NCBI RefSeq assembly: GCF_014649395.1
Contig: NZ_BMSY01000003.1
Coordinates: forward strand, 558,001-622,000
Reading direction: 5' to 3'
DNA: 64,000 bases
Source: Streptomyces aureoverticillatus
GTDB lineage: Bacteria; Actinomycetota; Actinomycetes; Streptomycetales; Streptomycetaceae
The notes under the pieces are model-generated. The model was not told the DNA's origin. It was given only the letters and a program-made list of their open reading frames with translations, and did no database searches. The position numbers were made by a program, and so were the translations under genes. Position 1 is the first letter of the stretch. Every line of letters begins with the position of its first letter. Of the stretch, positions 1-9,464 are shown one piece after another.

Positions 1-1362
<1,362 letters not shown>

Positions 1363-1486
1363 CGGCGCCGTCCTCCCCCTGTGTTCCTGCGGTTTGCGAG
1401 CCGCCGTGGAGCGGCGACTCTCCGTGCACCGCTGTGCAACAGACCGAGGATAGTGCCGTGGTGGGAGGGGCGGCCCGGGCTTACCT

Positions 1487-1996
1487 CTACGGTTCCGTAA
1501 CGGCGGGCTCAAGGCCCGCGAGGGCCTCGGAGAGCCGCTCCAACACCTGGGCGGTTTGCGCGAATTGTTCGGCTCCGAGGGCGTCTTCGAGCCGCGCGGC
1601 GAGCGCCGCGTGCCCGGGGTCGATCTCCGCGACGGCGGCCCGCCCCTCGTCGGTGGGCCGCAGGAGCTTGGCGCGGCGGTGCGCCGGGTTCGGCGCGTAC
1701 TCGGCGAGGCCGCGCCGGACGAGCAGGTCGGCCACGCGCTGCACGCTCTGCCGGGTGATGCCCATGACGCGGGCGATGCCGGCGACGGGCAGGGGCTCGC
1801 GCAGGACCGCGCCGAGGACCTGCCACCAGGCGGCGGTGAGCCCGGCCGGGCGGGCCAGTTCCTCCGAGACGGAGAGGAACTGGCCGTTGAGCCGGAAGAC
1901 GCTCAGCGCGGTGCGGCTGAGCAGGTCCTGCGCGTGCCGCTCCCGGTCGGCCGGGCGGCCCTGCGCTTCTTCCCCGCTCACGTCTTCCCCGCTCAC
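1487..1996 (-). CDS. MarR family transcriptional regulator
   Basis: This 169-residue protein has the all-helical MarR layout, with a winged helix-turn-helix in the middle (VMGITRQSVQRVADLLVRRGLAEY, then a wing with NPAHRRAKLLRPTDEG). MarR dimers bind palindromic operators and usually release DNA on binding a small aromatic ligand or on oxidation. The GTG start at 1996 overlaps the stop of the DJ-1/PfpI gene upstream (GTGA overlap), so the two are translationally coupled. The palindrome in front of the pair is the probable operator, which would make the unit autoregulated. The ligand is unknown. Confidence 0.9.
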   Translation of the reverse strand: MSGEDVSGEEAQGRPADRERHAQDLLSRTALSVFRLNGQFLSVSEELARPAGLTAAWWQVLGAVLREPLPVAGIARVMGITRQSVQRVADLLVRRGLAEYAPNPAHRRAKLLRPTDEGRAAVAEIDPGHAALAARLEDALGAEQFAQTAQVLERLSEALAGLEPAVTEP

Positions 1997-2613
1997 GACG
2001 CGAGCGTCTCGTACGCCGTCGGGTCCGAGTCGTGGAACAGCCGGTACCACGCGTCCAGCTTCTCGCCCTCGAACGCGCCCATCCGCTTGAGGACTTCGCG
2101 GGCGAAGGCGACGGGCTCGGTCGGCCCCGCCGTGATCAGGTCGCCGTCGGTGACGGCGTCGGACTCGACGTACCGCCCGGCGCCCCGGTAGCCCGTCGCG
2201 TCCAGGTACATCGGCACCGCGCTGGTGTGTGCGCGGTCGTCGAGCAGGCCCTCGCGGGCGAGCCCGGCCGTGGCGCCGCAGATCGCGGCGACCGGCACGC
2301 CCGCGTCCAGGAAGGAGCGGGCCGCGCGGGCGAAGGGGGCGAGCGAGTCGCCCGTGTCCCACAGGTCGGCGCCCGGCAGGATCAGCAGCTCGCTGTCCTC
2401 GGGGCGCAGCTCGTCGAGGGCCAGGTCCGGCTGGACGCGGACGCCGCCGACGCTGGTGACGGGCTCGCGGGTGAGGGCGACGGTGCGCAGCTCGTGTCCG
2501 GCGCGGGCCAGATACGCCGTGGCGTAGCCGGTCTCCCAGTCGGCGAGGGTGTCGTAGACGGCGAGGTGAACGGTGCGGGGACGCTGCGCGCTGTGCGGGG
2601 CCTGGCTGTTCAT
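1993..2613 (-). CDS. DJ-1/PfpI family protein
   Basis: The 206-residue protein matches the class I glutamine amidotransferase-like DJ-1/PfpI fold. It has the nucleophile elbow VAAICGATAGLA with the candidate Cys near residue 112, a Glu near residue 27 where the family carries its conserved acid, and the core strand LLILPGAD. Members include glyoxalases, chaperones, isocyanide hydratases and ThiJ-like proteins; the precise reaction cannot be read here. ATG at 2613 was chosen over the upstream Met because GGAGG sits just before it. It is the first gene of a two-gene unit with the MarR regulator, suggesting a redox or electrophile response. Confidence 0.88.
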   Translation of the reverse strand: MNSQAPHSAQRPRTVHLAVYDTLADWETGYATAYLARAGHELRTVALTREPVTSVGGVRVQPDLALDELRPEDSELLILPGADLWDTGDSLAPFARAARSFLDAGVPVAAICGATAGLAREGLLDDRAHTSAVPMYLDATGYRGAGRYVESDAVTDGDLITAGPTEPVAFAREVLKRMGAFEGEKLDAWYRLFHDSDPTAYETLAS

Positions 2614-2643
2614 GGTGACCTCCACGGGGGCTGATGTAAGTAT

Positions 2644-2669
2644 GCTGTCAGCATGACAGCGTGCTGTCA
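2644..2669. promoter_or_regulatory. Probable MarR operator
   Basis: GCTGTCA (2644-2650), a 3-nt spacer, then TGACAGC (2654-2660) make a perfect inverted repeat. A third GCTGTCA half-site follows at 2663-2669. It lies 31 bp upstream of the DJ-1/PfpI start and in the divergent spacer shared with the DUF4956 gene. This is the expected form and place for a MarR dimer site; the assignment is inferred. Confidence 0.6.
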
Positions 2670-2695
2670 ACGGCCTCGTCTGGGACCAGCTGCTG

Positions 2696-2724
2696 TTTAA
2701 CCTCGGTCAGGGGCCGCGTTAACC
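2696..2724 (+). promoter_or_regulatory. TTAACC direct repeat upstream of the DUF4956-VTC operon
   Basis: TTAACC occurs at 2697-2702 and 2719-2724, 22 bp apart (two helical turns), shortly before the DUF4956 start at 2748. The same hexamer is duplicated upstream of the two-component genes at 6.56 kb. This fits tandem binding of an OmpR-type response regulator. Confidence 0.4.
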
Positions 2725-2747
2725 CGCCCCTCCCTAGCGTCCCGGTC

Positions 2748-3401
2748 ATGGATCTGACGACTCTCGCCGCCCATCTCGGTCTCGATCTGGCGGCCGTCTC
2801 GCTGCTGACCTTCGGCGTCTTCTGCCCACGGCACCGCAGGCGTGAGCTGGTCCCCGCGTATCTCGCCCTGAACGTCGCCCTGTTCGCGGTCGTCGCGGCC
2901 CTCTCGGAGGCGTCGGGCGGCGGCGGGCTCGCGCTCGGCTTCGGGCTCTTCGGCGTCCTGTCGATCGTCCGGCTGCGCTCCGACGCGGTGCGGCACCAGG
3001 AAGTGGCGTACTACTTCATCACCCTCGTCCTGGGCCTCCTGTGCGGGCTCCCGGGCCTCTCGCTGCCGATGGCCGCGGGCCTCGCGGCGGTGCTGCTGCT
3101 CGTGATGTACGTCGGCGACCACCCCCGTCTCTACCGGCGCGACCGCCGGGCCCTGGTGACCCTCGACGCCGTGTACCGCGAGGAGGACGCGCTCCGTGCC
3201 GAGCTGGCCCGGCGGCTCGGCGAGCCGCTCGGCTGGACGGTCCAGGAGGTCGACTACGTACGGGACCTCATGGTGCTGGAAGTCCGCTTCCGGCAGCCGG
3301 AACCAACGGAGTGCGACGGGGAGTTCACAGGAGTGACCCCGTCGACCCGGTCGGCTCCGTCGGCCCCCTCGACACCGCCGTACGCCAAGGAGGCCGTGTG
3401 A
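2748..3401 (+). CDS. DUF4956 family membrane protein
   Basis: A 217-residue protein with about four hydrophobic helices in its first 125 residues (for example VAYYFITLVLGLLCGLPGL) and a charged cytoplasmic C-terminal domain. It resembles DUF4956 proteins, which are often encoded beside VTC/polyphosphate-polymerase-like proteins, as here. Its stop overlaps the GTG of the VTC gene, so they form a coupled operon. The ATG at 2748 is chosen because the upstream frame runs through the operator region. The C-terminal 25 residues are a Ser/Thr/Pro-rich tail with no visible fold. Confidence 0.8.
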   Translation: MDLTTLAAHLGLDLAAVSLLTFGVFCPRHRRRELVPAYLALNVALFAVVAALSEASGGGGLALGFGLFGVLSIVRLRSDAVRHQEVAYYFITLVLGLLCGLPGLSLPMAAGLAAVLLLVMYVGDHPRLYRRDRRALVTLDAVYREEDALRAELARRLGEPLGWTVQEVDYVRDLMVLEVRFRQPEPTECDGEFTGVTPSTRSAPSAPSTPPYAKEAV

Positions 3402-4195
3402 AACCCGCCGTACGCGCCCTGAGCCGCGCCGCGCTGGCCGCCCACCCCGTCTCCCTCGACGAACTGAACGCCCGCGCGGAGCTCCTCGCCCGCTACGACA
3501 ACAGCTATCTGGTCCCCGTGGAGATCTTCGAGGACTTCGCGGCGCTGCTCACCGACCCGCGTCGGCCCTGCGGCGCGTTCCGCGCGCTGAGCATCGGCGG
3601 CCGCCGCTCGTTCGGGTACCACTCGACGTACTACGACACCCCCGCCCTGCACACGTACCACGACCACCGCCAAGGCCGAAGACTCCGCTACCGCGTCCGC
3701 GAGCGGGTCTACCAGGACAGCGGGGAGCGGCAGTTCGAGATCAAGCTGAAGACCGGACGCGGTGAGACCGTCAAGCACAGGCAGCGGATGTCGGGCGACG
3801 ACCACGCCCTTGACGACGCCCGGCGCGGGTTCCTGGCCGGGGTGCTGCGCGGCTCGTACGGCATCGATGCCCCCGCCGGCCTGACTCCCTCCCTCGTCAC
3901 CGACTACCGCCGCGCCACGTTCGTCGCCGACGGGCAGCGGGTGACGTGCGACGCGGCGCTGGTGGTACGGGACGTGGCGACGGGCCGCACGGCCGCGGCC
4001 GACGGCGGGCTCGTCCTCGTCGAGACGAAGACCCGGGGCCGCCTGACGGAGGCCGACCGCGTGCTGCACCGCTATGGCCTGCGCGCCGCCGAATTCACCA
4101 AGTACTGCGGCGGCTTCGCGGCCGTCCGCCCCGACCTCGGCGTCAACCGGTGGGCCCGGGCGGTGCGGACGGTGTTCCCGCGAGCGGGAAGGTGA
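3398..4195 (+). CDS. VTC domain (polyphosphate polymerase-like) protein
   Basis: A 265-residue protein of the VTC/CYTH-like tunnel-fold family. Visible hallmarks are alternating basic and acidic strands that line the tunnel: RRLRYRVRERVYQ, QFEIKLKTGRGETVKHR, LVTDYRRATF and LVLVETKTRG near the end. In yeast, the VTC catalytic subunit makes polyphosphate from ATP; bacterial stand-alone members next to DUF4956 are thought to act at the membrane, but activity is unproven. The GTG start overlaps the DUF4956 stop (GTGA). It converges with the histidine kinase gene, whose 3' end overlaps this one by 53 bp. Confidence 0.88.
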   Translation: MKPAVRALSRAALAAHPVSLDELNARAELLARYDNSYLVPVEIFEDFAALLTDPRRPCGAFRALSIGGRRSFGYHSTYYDTPALHTYHDHRQGRRLRYRVRERVYQDSGERQFEIKLKTGRGETVKHRQRMSGDDHALDDARRGFLAGVLRGSYGIDAPAGLTPSLVTDYRRATFVADGQRVTCDAALVVRDVATGRTAAADGGLVLVETKTRGRLTEADRVLHRYGLRAAEFTKYCGGFAAVRPDLGVNRWARAVRTVFPRAGR

Positions 4196-5714
4196 GCGTG
4201 ACGCGGGTCGGCCCGGCCGCGACGGCGAACGTCCCGCCCGCGTCCTCGGCGGTCCGCCGCGCGATGTCGAGCCCGAGCCCGGTGGACCCGCCGCCGCTGG
4301 CGCCCCGGGCGACGCCCGCCGCGTACCCGTCCGGGAACCCGGGCCCGTCGTCGGCGACGGTGAGCCGCGCCCACCCGTCCGCCCCCTCGACGACGATCCG
4401 GAAGCCGGTGCCTTGGGGGGTGTGGTCGAGCACGTTCCCGATGAGGGCATCGAGCGCGGCGGAGAGTTCGTCCGGGGGGACGGGGACGAGAACGGGGGCG
4501 GCAGCCGCGTCCGCTCCGCGCTGCGCGCGAGCGACCATCTCCCGCTCCCCCTGTGGGCATCCGGTCTGCTCCCGTCCCCTGCTGTGGGCAGTCGTTCCGC
4601 AGGGCGGCGACTGTCCGGTACCGCCTGTACCCGCTGTGGGCAGCTGGGCCGCCAGGGGCGGCACCCGACCCAAGGAAAGCCCAGGCCGACGGGGCGTTTG
4701 ACGTGGGGGGCGACCAAGGCCGACGGCGTCAACGGTCAGCGAACGGCCCTGGTCCTCGGCCAACGGCAGCCAGAACGCCCCACGTTCCCGCGCCACGGCG
4801 GCGAGATCGGCGCAGGCCGCGCCCCGCAGGGGCAACCGAGCCCGACGGATCACGTCGTCCACGCTGCGCTCCAGCGCGGACACATCCTCGGCGATCCGCC
4901 GAGCCTCACCCGCGTCCCGCAACGACTCGGCGTCCAGCCGCAACGCGGCAACAGGCGTACGCAGCCGATGCGCGAGATCCGCGGCGTTCTCGCGGGCATT
5001 CTCCCGCTCGGCGCTGAGCAGCTCGTCGATCCGCCCGGCAAGCCGGTTCAACTCACCGGCGACGAGCCGGAGTTCGGGCGGCCCGTCGGGCACGGCCCGA
5101 GCCGTGAGGTCCCCGGCGGCAAGCCGGTCGGCGGTGCGGGCGAGCCCCCGCGTCGCCCCCACGAGCCGCGCCCCGAGCCGATCGGCGAGCAGCAGCCCGA
5201 GCAGCACAAGGCCCACGCCGATCCCGGCGAGCACGAGCCAAGAGGTGAGCGTCCCCGCGTACAACTGCCGCTCCGTTAGGGTGACTTGGACGACGGCGGT
5301 CCCGTCGGCGGCACCGTGCACGGGGACGAGGACCTGCCGCCCGCCGGTCGAGGGCTCATAGGTGAAGGCGCGCCCGGTACGGGCGAGCCGAATGGCGTCG
5401 GAACCGGTACCTGTACCGGCGTCGGAACCGGCACCGGTACCAGGCCCGATGACAGTCCCGTCGGCGAGGACGAGCGAAGTCCGGGGCAGCCCGGACCCGT
5501 TGACCCCGGCGACGGTCTGCTCCGCGGTGGGCCGCTCCGCGGCCGAGGCGAGCGCGGGCCCGATGGCGTGCGCCACCCACTGCGCGCGGGCGGTGGCCTC
5601 GGCGGTGGCGCGGTCGGCGGCGTGGCTGCGGGTGAGAAGGGTGAGGGGGACGAGCAGGGCGGTGAGGACGAGGGCGGTGGTGGCGGCGGTGAGCAGCAGC
5701 AGCCGGCGGCGCAT
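4143..5714 (-). CDS. Sensor histidine kinase with an in-frame repeat insertion
   Basis: A 523-residue membrane sensor kinase. It has a first membrane helix at about residues 8-30, an extracytoplasmic segment, a second helix near 170-190, a HAMP region, the phospho-acceptor motif DLAHRLRTPV (His about 249), and an ATPase domain with an N-box (LIGNVLDHTP) and G-box (DDGPGFPDG). Between the dimerisation and ATPase domains, about residues 328-403, lies a Pro/Gly/Thr-rich stretch unlike any kinase sequence. The corresponding DNA, about 4505-4730, matches an interspersed repeat also seen at 9.6-9.8 kb, and it keeps the reading frame. Whether the kinase still works is unknown. It is the second gene of an operon with its response regulator. 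Confidence 0.9.
   Translation of the reverse strand: MRRRLLLLTAATTALVLTALLVPLTLLTRSHAADRATAEATARAQWVAHAIGPALASAAERPTAEQTVAGVNGSGLPRTSLVLADGTVIGPGTGAGSDAGTGTGSDAIRLARTGRAFTYEPSTGGRQVLVPVHGAADGTAVVQVTLTERQLYAGTLTSWLVLAGIGVGLVLLGLLLADRLGARLVGATRGLARTADRLAAGDLTARAVPDGPPELRLVAGELNRLAGRIDELLSAERENARENAADLAHRLRTPVAALRLDAESLRDAGEARRIAEDVSALERSVDDVIRRARLPLRGAACADLAAVARERGAFWLPLAEDQGRSLTVDAVGLGRPPRQTPRRPGLSLGRVPPLAAQLPTAGTGGTGQSPPCGTTAHSRGREQTGCPQGEREMVARAQRGADAAAAPVLVPVPPDELSAALDALIGNVLDHTPQGTGFRIVVEGADGWARLTVADDGPGFPDGYAAGVARGASGGGSTGLGLDIARRTAEDAGGTFAVAAGPTRVTLTFPLAGTPSAPPGPTG
4550..4735. repeat. Interspersed repeat inside the histidine kinase gene
   Basis: Segments such as GGGCAGTCGTTCCGC (4586-4600) and GCCCAGGCCGACGGGGC (4679-4695) recur, exactly or with one change, at 9667-9681 and 9742-9758. 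Several TGTGGGCA words add to the repeated character. The outer limits are approximate. Confidence 0.55.
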
Positions 5715-6487
5715 CAGAGAGGCCCGTGGCCGGAGCCGCCCTCGGGCTCCGGGCCAGGCGTCGGCGCCGCAGCGGCGGCAGAGGCAGGGCCGGAGGCGGC
5801 GGGCCGGGCGTCCGGCGCCGCGAGTTTCACGCCGACCGTGCGGACGGTGTGCAGATAGCGCGGCGCCTGGGCCGTCTCGCCCAGCTTCCGGCGCAGCCAC
5901 GACAGATGGACGTCGACCGTCTTGTCGGCGCCGCCGAGCGGCTGGTGCCAGACCTCCGCGAGCAGTTCGCGGCGCGAGACGACCTGCCCCGCGCGCCGGG
6001 CGAGATGGGCGAGCAGGTCGAACTCGCGCGGCGTGAGCTCGACCGGCACCCCGTCGAGGGATACCTCACGCGCGGCCGGGTCGACGCACAGCCCGCCCAC
6101 CCGCAGCGGCGCCTCACCCTCACCCCCGCCGAGCCGCCGCAGCACCGCCTTCACCCGGGCGTCCAACTGCGCGGCGCCGAAGGGCTTCACGATGTAGTCG
6201 TCGGCCCCGTCGCCGAGGAGCGCCACCATCTCCGGCTCCTCGTCGCGCGCGGTCGCCACGATGACGGGTACGTCGCTGACCGCCCGCAGCATCCGCAGCA
6301 CCTGCGCCCCGTCCACGTCGGGCAGTCCGAGGTCGAGCACGACGAGGTCGGGCCGGTGCGTCACCGCCGCGTCGAGCCCGGCCATGCCGGTGGGCGCGGT
6401 CGCGACGGCGTGGCCCTTGTCGCGCAGGGCGCGGACGAGGGCGCCGCGCAGCTGTGGGTCGTCCTCCACGACGAGCAGGTGAGCCAT
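5714..6487 (-). CDS. OmpR/PhoB-type response regulator
   Basis: A 257-residue two-domain regulator. The receiver has the acidic pair EDD near residue 8, phospho-acceptor Asp in VVLDLGLPD near residue 52 and the conserved Lys in VKPFG near 103. The C-terminal winged helix begins around residue 128 and includes LTPREFDLLAHLA and TVDVHLSWLRRKL, followed by an Ala/Pro-rich tail not found in most relatives. Its stop overlaps the kinase start by one base (TGATG), so the pair is coupled. Tandem CTTAACCGG sites upstream are candidate autoregulatory binding sites. Confidence 0.94.
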   Translation of the reverse strand: MAHLLVVEDDPQLRGALVRALRDKGHAVATAPTGMAGLDAAVTHRPDLVVLDLGLPDVDGAQVLRMLRAVSDVPVIVATARDEEPEMVALLGDGADDYIVKPFGAAQLDARVKAVLRRLGGGEGEAPLRVGGLCVDPAAREVSLDGVPVELTPREFDLLAHLARRAGQVVSRRELLAEVWHQPLGGADKTVDVHLSWLRRKLGETAQAPRYLHTVRTVGVKLAAPDARPAASGPASAAAAAPTPGPEPEGGSGHGPL

Positions 6488-6558
6488 GGGGCCACGGTAG
6501 CCAGGGGTTGGCCCCGAATTCGCCGCAGGTTCACGTCGGAGTGCGGCGGGGGGCCGAC

Positions 6559-6579
6559 CTTAACCGGGCCCTTAACCGG
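6559..6579. promoter_or_regulatory. Tandem CTTAACCGG sites in a divergent promoter
   Basis: CTTAACCGG occurs at 6559-6567 and again at 6571-6579, with a weaker CGTTAGG after it. It lies between the divergently transcribed response regulator and the small exported protein gene. Repeats about one helical turn apart are typical of OmpR-family dimers. The shared hexamer at 2.7 kb suggests one regulon. Confidence 0.45.
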
Positions 6580-6610
6580 ACGTTAGGAAACCGTGGGGGA
6601 CAGTGGCTCC

Positions 6611-7129
6611 ATGGGGAAGTGGCAAGGAGCCGTGGCGACGGCGGTGTGGGTGGCCGCGGGCACGGCGGCGGGGGCGCTGGGCGCCTGGCAGTTGGCGAGC
6701 GCCGATTCCGGCGGGGCCGCCCACAGCAGGCCCTTGGACGAGGGGGCCGTGCGGCGGGCGCTGGCGGACACCCCGAACGCCCCGTCGGCTTCCCCCACCC
6801 CGACCCGTACCCCCGCCCCCTCTGCCTCTCCCTCTCCCTCCCGTTCGGGCTCGGCCGGGCCGACCCGTCGGGCCGTCGAACGGTCGACGGTCCGGTTCAC
6901 GGGCGGAACGGCGACGGTGGAGTGCCGCCCCGACGGCACCGTCCGCCTGATCTCCTGGAGCCCGGCCGACGGTTACCACATCGACGAGGACGTCACCCGG
7001 GGCCCGGCCGCCACCGCCCGCCTGGAGGCCGAGGCCAACGACGACGACGAACGGGACGACCTGACGTACGAAATCCGCTGCACCTCGTCCGGCCCACACG
7101 CCCGGGCCGTCCCCGAGGCGGACGACTAG
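6611..7129 (+). CDS. Small membrane-anchored/exported protein
   Basis: A 172-residue protein with an N-terminal hydrophobic segment (AVATAVWVAAGTAAGALGAW) acting as signal or anchor. A Pro/Ser/Thr linker follows (about residues 58-84), then a small C-terminal domain of about 80 residues with two cysteines (TVECRPDG and EIRCTSS), probably disulphide-linked outside the cell. GGGGGA sits 10 nt before the ATG. It is divergent from the two-component operon and behind the tandem repeats, so it may be a target or accessory of that system. No family was recognised. Confidence 0.75.
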   Translation: MGKWQGAVATAVWVAAGTAAGALGAWQLASADSGGAAHSRPLDEGAVRRALADTPNAPSASPTPTRTPAPSASPSPSRSGSAGPTRRAVERSTVRFTGGTATVECRPDGTVRLISWSPADGYHIDEDVTRGPAATARLEAEANDDDERDDLTYEIRCTSSGPHARAVPEADD

Positions 7130-7143
7130 GGCGTTCGCACCGG

Positions 7144-7743
7144 CTAGCCGATCGTCAGGTTCTTGTACTGGATGGTGACGGCCTGCTCGTTGCCGGTCGG
7201 GGGGTTTTCGACCTTGATGACCCTGGGCTCTTGCAGGGTGTACTGCTTCGTCACGTTGCCCGCGTAGTCCAACCCGTTGAGGGACGCTGTCCCGGGCTGG
7301 GTCTTGCCGTCGATCAGGTCGGTGAACTGCTGGGACTGTTCGGTGCCGCGGACCACGGTCACCGTGCCCGTCTTGTGCTCGCCGGGGATGAGCTTGTTGG
7401 AGGGAACCTGCTGCGTGGGCTCGTCCGCCGTCGGCCCGGCGGAGACTTCGGCGAGGATCTCGGTGCCGCCGTCGACGCTCAACTGGACCCTGTGAGCGAC
7501 GAGGCCGTTGCCCTCCTGGAGGTTCGACTCCCCGCCCCCGGACCGGGAGGACAGATCCGAGCGGTCCTTCGCGCCGTTGCCGGACGGCTTGGCACGCGGC
7601 TCGGCCTTCCGGGACGAGCCGGCGCTCGACGCGTCGGTGTCCGAGGACTCGGAGCCGCACGCGGTCAGCAGACCCAGGGGCAGTAAGGCGGCGGTGGCCA
7701 CCGCGGCCATGCGGCGGCGCGAGCTGATGGTGGAACGGGTCAT
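7144..7743 (-). CDS. Putative lipoprotein
   Basis: A 199-residue protein with a classical lipoprotein signal: basic start with Arg residues, hydrophobic core AAVATAALLPLGL and lipobox LTAC (Cys about 32). Ser/Asp-rich linker sequence follows, then a beta-rich domain (VQLSVDGGTEILAEVS, TVTVVRGTEQSQQF, TIQYKNLTIG). This looks like an immunoglobulin-like or telomeric-repeat-binding-factor-type extracellular fold, but I cannot name it. It converges with the small exported protein with a 14-bp gap. GGGAGG just before the ATG supports this start. Confidence 0.8.
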   Translation of the reverse strand: MTRSTISSRRRMAAVATAALLPLGLLTACGSESSDTDASSAGSSRKAEPRAKPSGNGAKDRSDLSSRSGGGESNLQEGNGLVAHRVQLSVDGGTEILAEVSAGPTADEPTQQVPSNKLIPGEHKTGTVTVVRGTEQSQQFTDLIDGKTQPGTASLNGLDYAGNVTKQYTLQEPRVIKVENPPTGNEQAVTIQYKNLTIG

Positions 7744-8056
7744 GGGGAGGCTCCCTGAGCTGTCGGCGGCTGCGTGTGTCGGACGGCTTGAGTCTGCGAG
7801 CCGGCCGGTCCCAGCCACCACGAAAAGCGGGCAGAACGGGAAGCTGGGACGCACCTTCCCCGCTGACCAGGTGAAACGAAGCACGGGTGGAACGCTGGAG
7901 CGGGACGCCCACGGCGGGAGCCCGTGACGCAGGGGGAGGGGAACGCGCGGTAAGGCGCCCCGCCGGACGACGCCCGACAGAATGTCGCGTTCCCGGCGAG
8001 CCGCCAGACAGGACGCCCATGTCCCGTCCACGGAGTGGACATTTACCCTCGGCCAC

Positions 8057-9415
8057 ATGACCCCTCAGCCAAACCCGCAGCTCGGCGCAGCCGTCTCCGC
8101 GGCGGACCGCGCACACGTGTTCCACTCCTGGTCCGCCCAGGAGCTCATCGCCCCGCTCGCCGTCGCCGGCGCGGAAGGCTCGTACTTCTGGGACTACGAG
8201 GGCAACCGGTACCTCGACTTCACCAGCGGACTCGTCTACACGAACATCGGCTACCAGCACCCGAGGGTCGTCGCCGCGATCCAGGAGCAGGCCGCGACGA
8301 TGACCACGTTCGCGCCCGCCTTCGCCCTGGAGGCCCGCAGCGAGGCCGCCCGCCTCATCGCCGAGCGCACCCCCGGCGACCTGGACAAGATCTTCTTCAC
8401 CAACGGCGGCGCCGAGGCCGTGGAGAACGCCACCCGCATGGCCCGGCTGCACACGGGCCGCCCCAAGGTGCTCTCCGCCTACCGCTCGTACCACGGCGCC
8501 ACCGCCGCCGCGATCAACCTCACCGGTGACCCGCGCCGCTGGCCGTCCGACACCGCGTCGGCGGGCGTCGTGCACTTCTGGGCGCCGTTCCTGTACCGCT
8601 CGCCGTTCTACTCCGAGAACGAGACGCAGGAGTGCGAGCGGGCCCTGACGCACCTCGAGGACACCATCGCCTTCGAGGGCCCGGCCACGATCGCCGCGAT
8701 CATCCTGGAGACCGTCCCCGGCACCGCCGGGATCATGACGCCGCCGCCCGGCTACCTCGCGGGCGTGCGCGAACTGTGCGACCGGCACGGGATCGTCTTC
8801 GTCCTCGACGAGGTCATGGCCGGCTTCGGCCGCACCGGCAAGTGGTTCGCGGTCGACCATCACGAGGGCGTCGTACCGGACCTGCTGACCTTCGCCAAGG
8901 GCGTGAACTCCGGGTACGTGCCGCTCGGCGGCGTCGCGATCTCCGGCGCCATCGCCGAGACCTTCGCCCGGCGGCCCTACCCGGGCGGGCTCACCTACTC
9001 CGGGCACCCGCTGGCCTGCGCCGCCGCCGTCGCGACGATCAACGTCATGGCGGACGAGGGCGTCGTGGAGCACGCGGCCCGTCTGGGCGAGGAGGTGGTG
9101 GGTCCCGGCCTCCGTGAGCTGGCCGCGCGCCACCCCTCCGTGGGGGAGGTCCGCGGGCTCGGCATGTTCTGGGCCCTGGAGCTGGTCCGGGACCGTGAGA
9201 CGCGGGAGCCGCTCGTCCCGTACAACGCGGCCGGCGAGGCCAATGCGCCCATGGCGGCGTTCGGCGCCGCCGCGAAGGCGAACGGTCTCTGGCCCTTCAT
9301 CAACATGAACCGTACGCACGTGGTGCCGCCGTGCAACATCTCGGAGCCCGACCTCAAGGCCGGCCTCGCGGCCCTCGACACGGCGCTGGACGCGGCCGAC
9401 GCCCACGTGGCCTGA
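8057..9415 (+). CDS. Class III (PLP-dependent) aminotransferase
   Basis: A 452-residue fold-type I aminotransferase of the omega/acetylornithine class. Motifs seen are FTNGGAEAVENATRMAR (cofactor phosphate contact), VLDEVMAGFGRTGKWFA (cofactor ring Asp) and the Schiff-base Lys in TFAKGVNSGYVPLG at about residue 281. Such enzymes move amino groups from omega-amino acids, diamines or beta-alanine; the substrate is not readable. ATG at 8057 gives the family length but has no clear ribosome binding site, and an upstream Met at 7982 is also in frame. A strong hairpin follows 20 bp after the stop. Confidence 0.92.
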   Translation: MTPQPNPQLGAAVSAADRAHVFHSWSAQELIAPLAVAGAEGSYFWDYEGNRYLDFTSGLVYTNIGYQHPRVVAAIQEQAATMTTFAPAFALEARSEAARLIAERTPGDLDKIFFTNGGAEAVENATRMARLHTGRPKVLSAYRSYHGATAAAINLTGDPRRWPSDTASAGVVHFWAPFLYRSPFYSENETQECERALTHLEDTIAFEGPATIAAIILETVPGTAGIMTPPPGYLAGVRELCDRHGIVFVLDEVMAGFGRTGKWFAVDHHEGVVPDLLTFAKGVNSGYVPLGGVAISGAIAETFARRPYPGGLTYSGHPLACAAAVATINVMADEGVVEHAARLGEEVVGPGLRELAARHPSVGEVRGLGMFWALELVRDRETREPLVPYNAAGEANAPMAAFGAAAKANGLWPFINMNRTHVVPPCNISEPDLKAGLAALDTALDAADAHVA

Positions 9416-9435
9416 CGCGGCCGCCCGAGCCGGGC

Positions 9436-9464
9436 GGGGTGACCCTGCGCGATCGGGTCACCCC
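9436..9464 (+). terminator. Hairpin terminator after the aminotransferase
   Basis: GGGGTGACCC (9436-9445) and GGGTCACCCC (9455-9464) form a perfect 10-bp stem with a 9-nt loop, followed by a pyrimidine run. It begins 20 bp past the aminotransferase stop. Confidence 0.75.
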
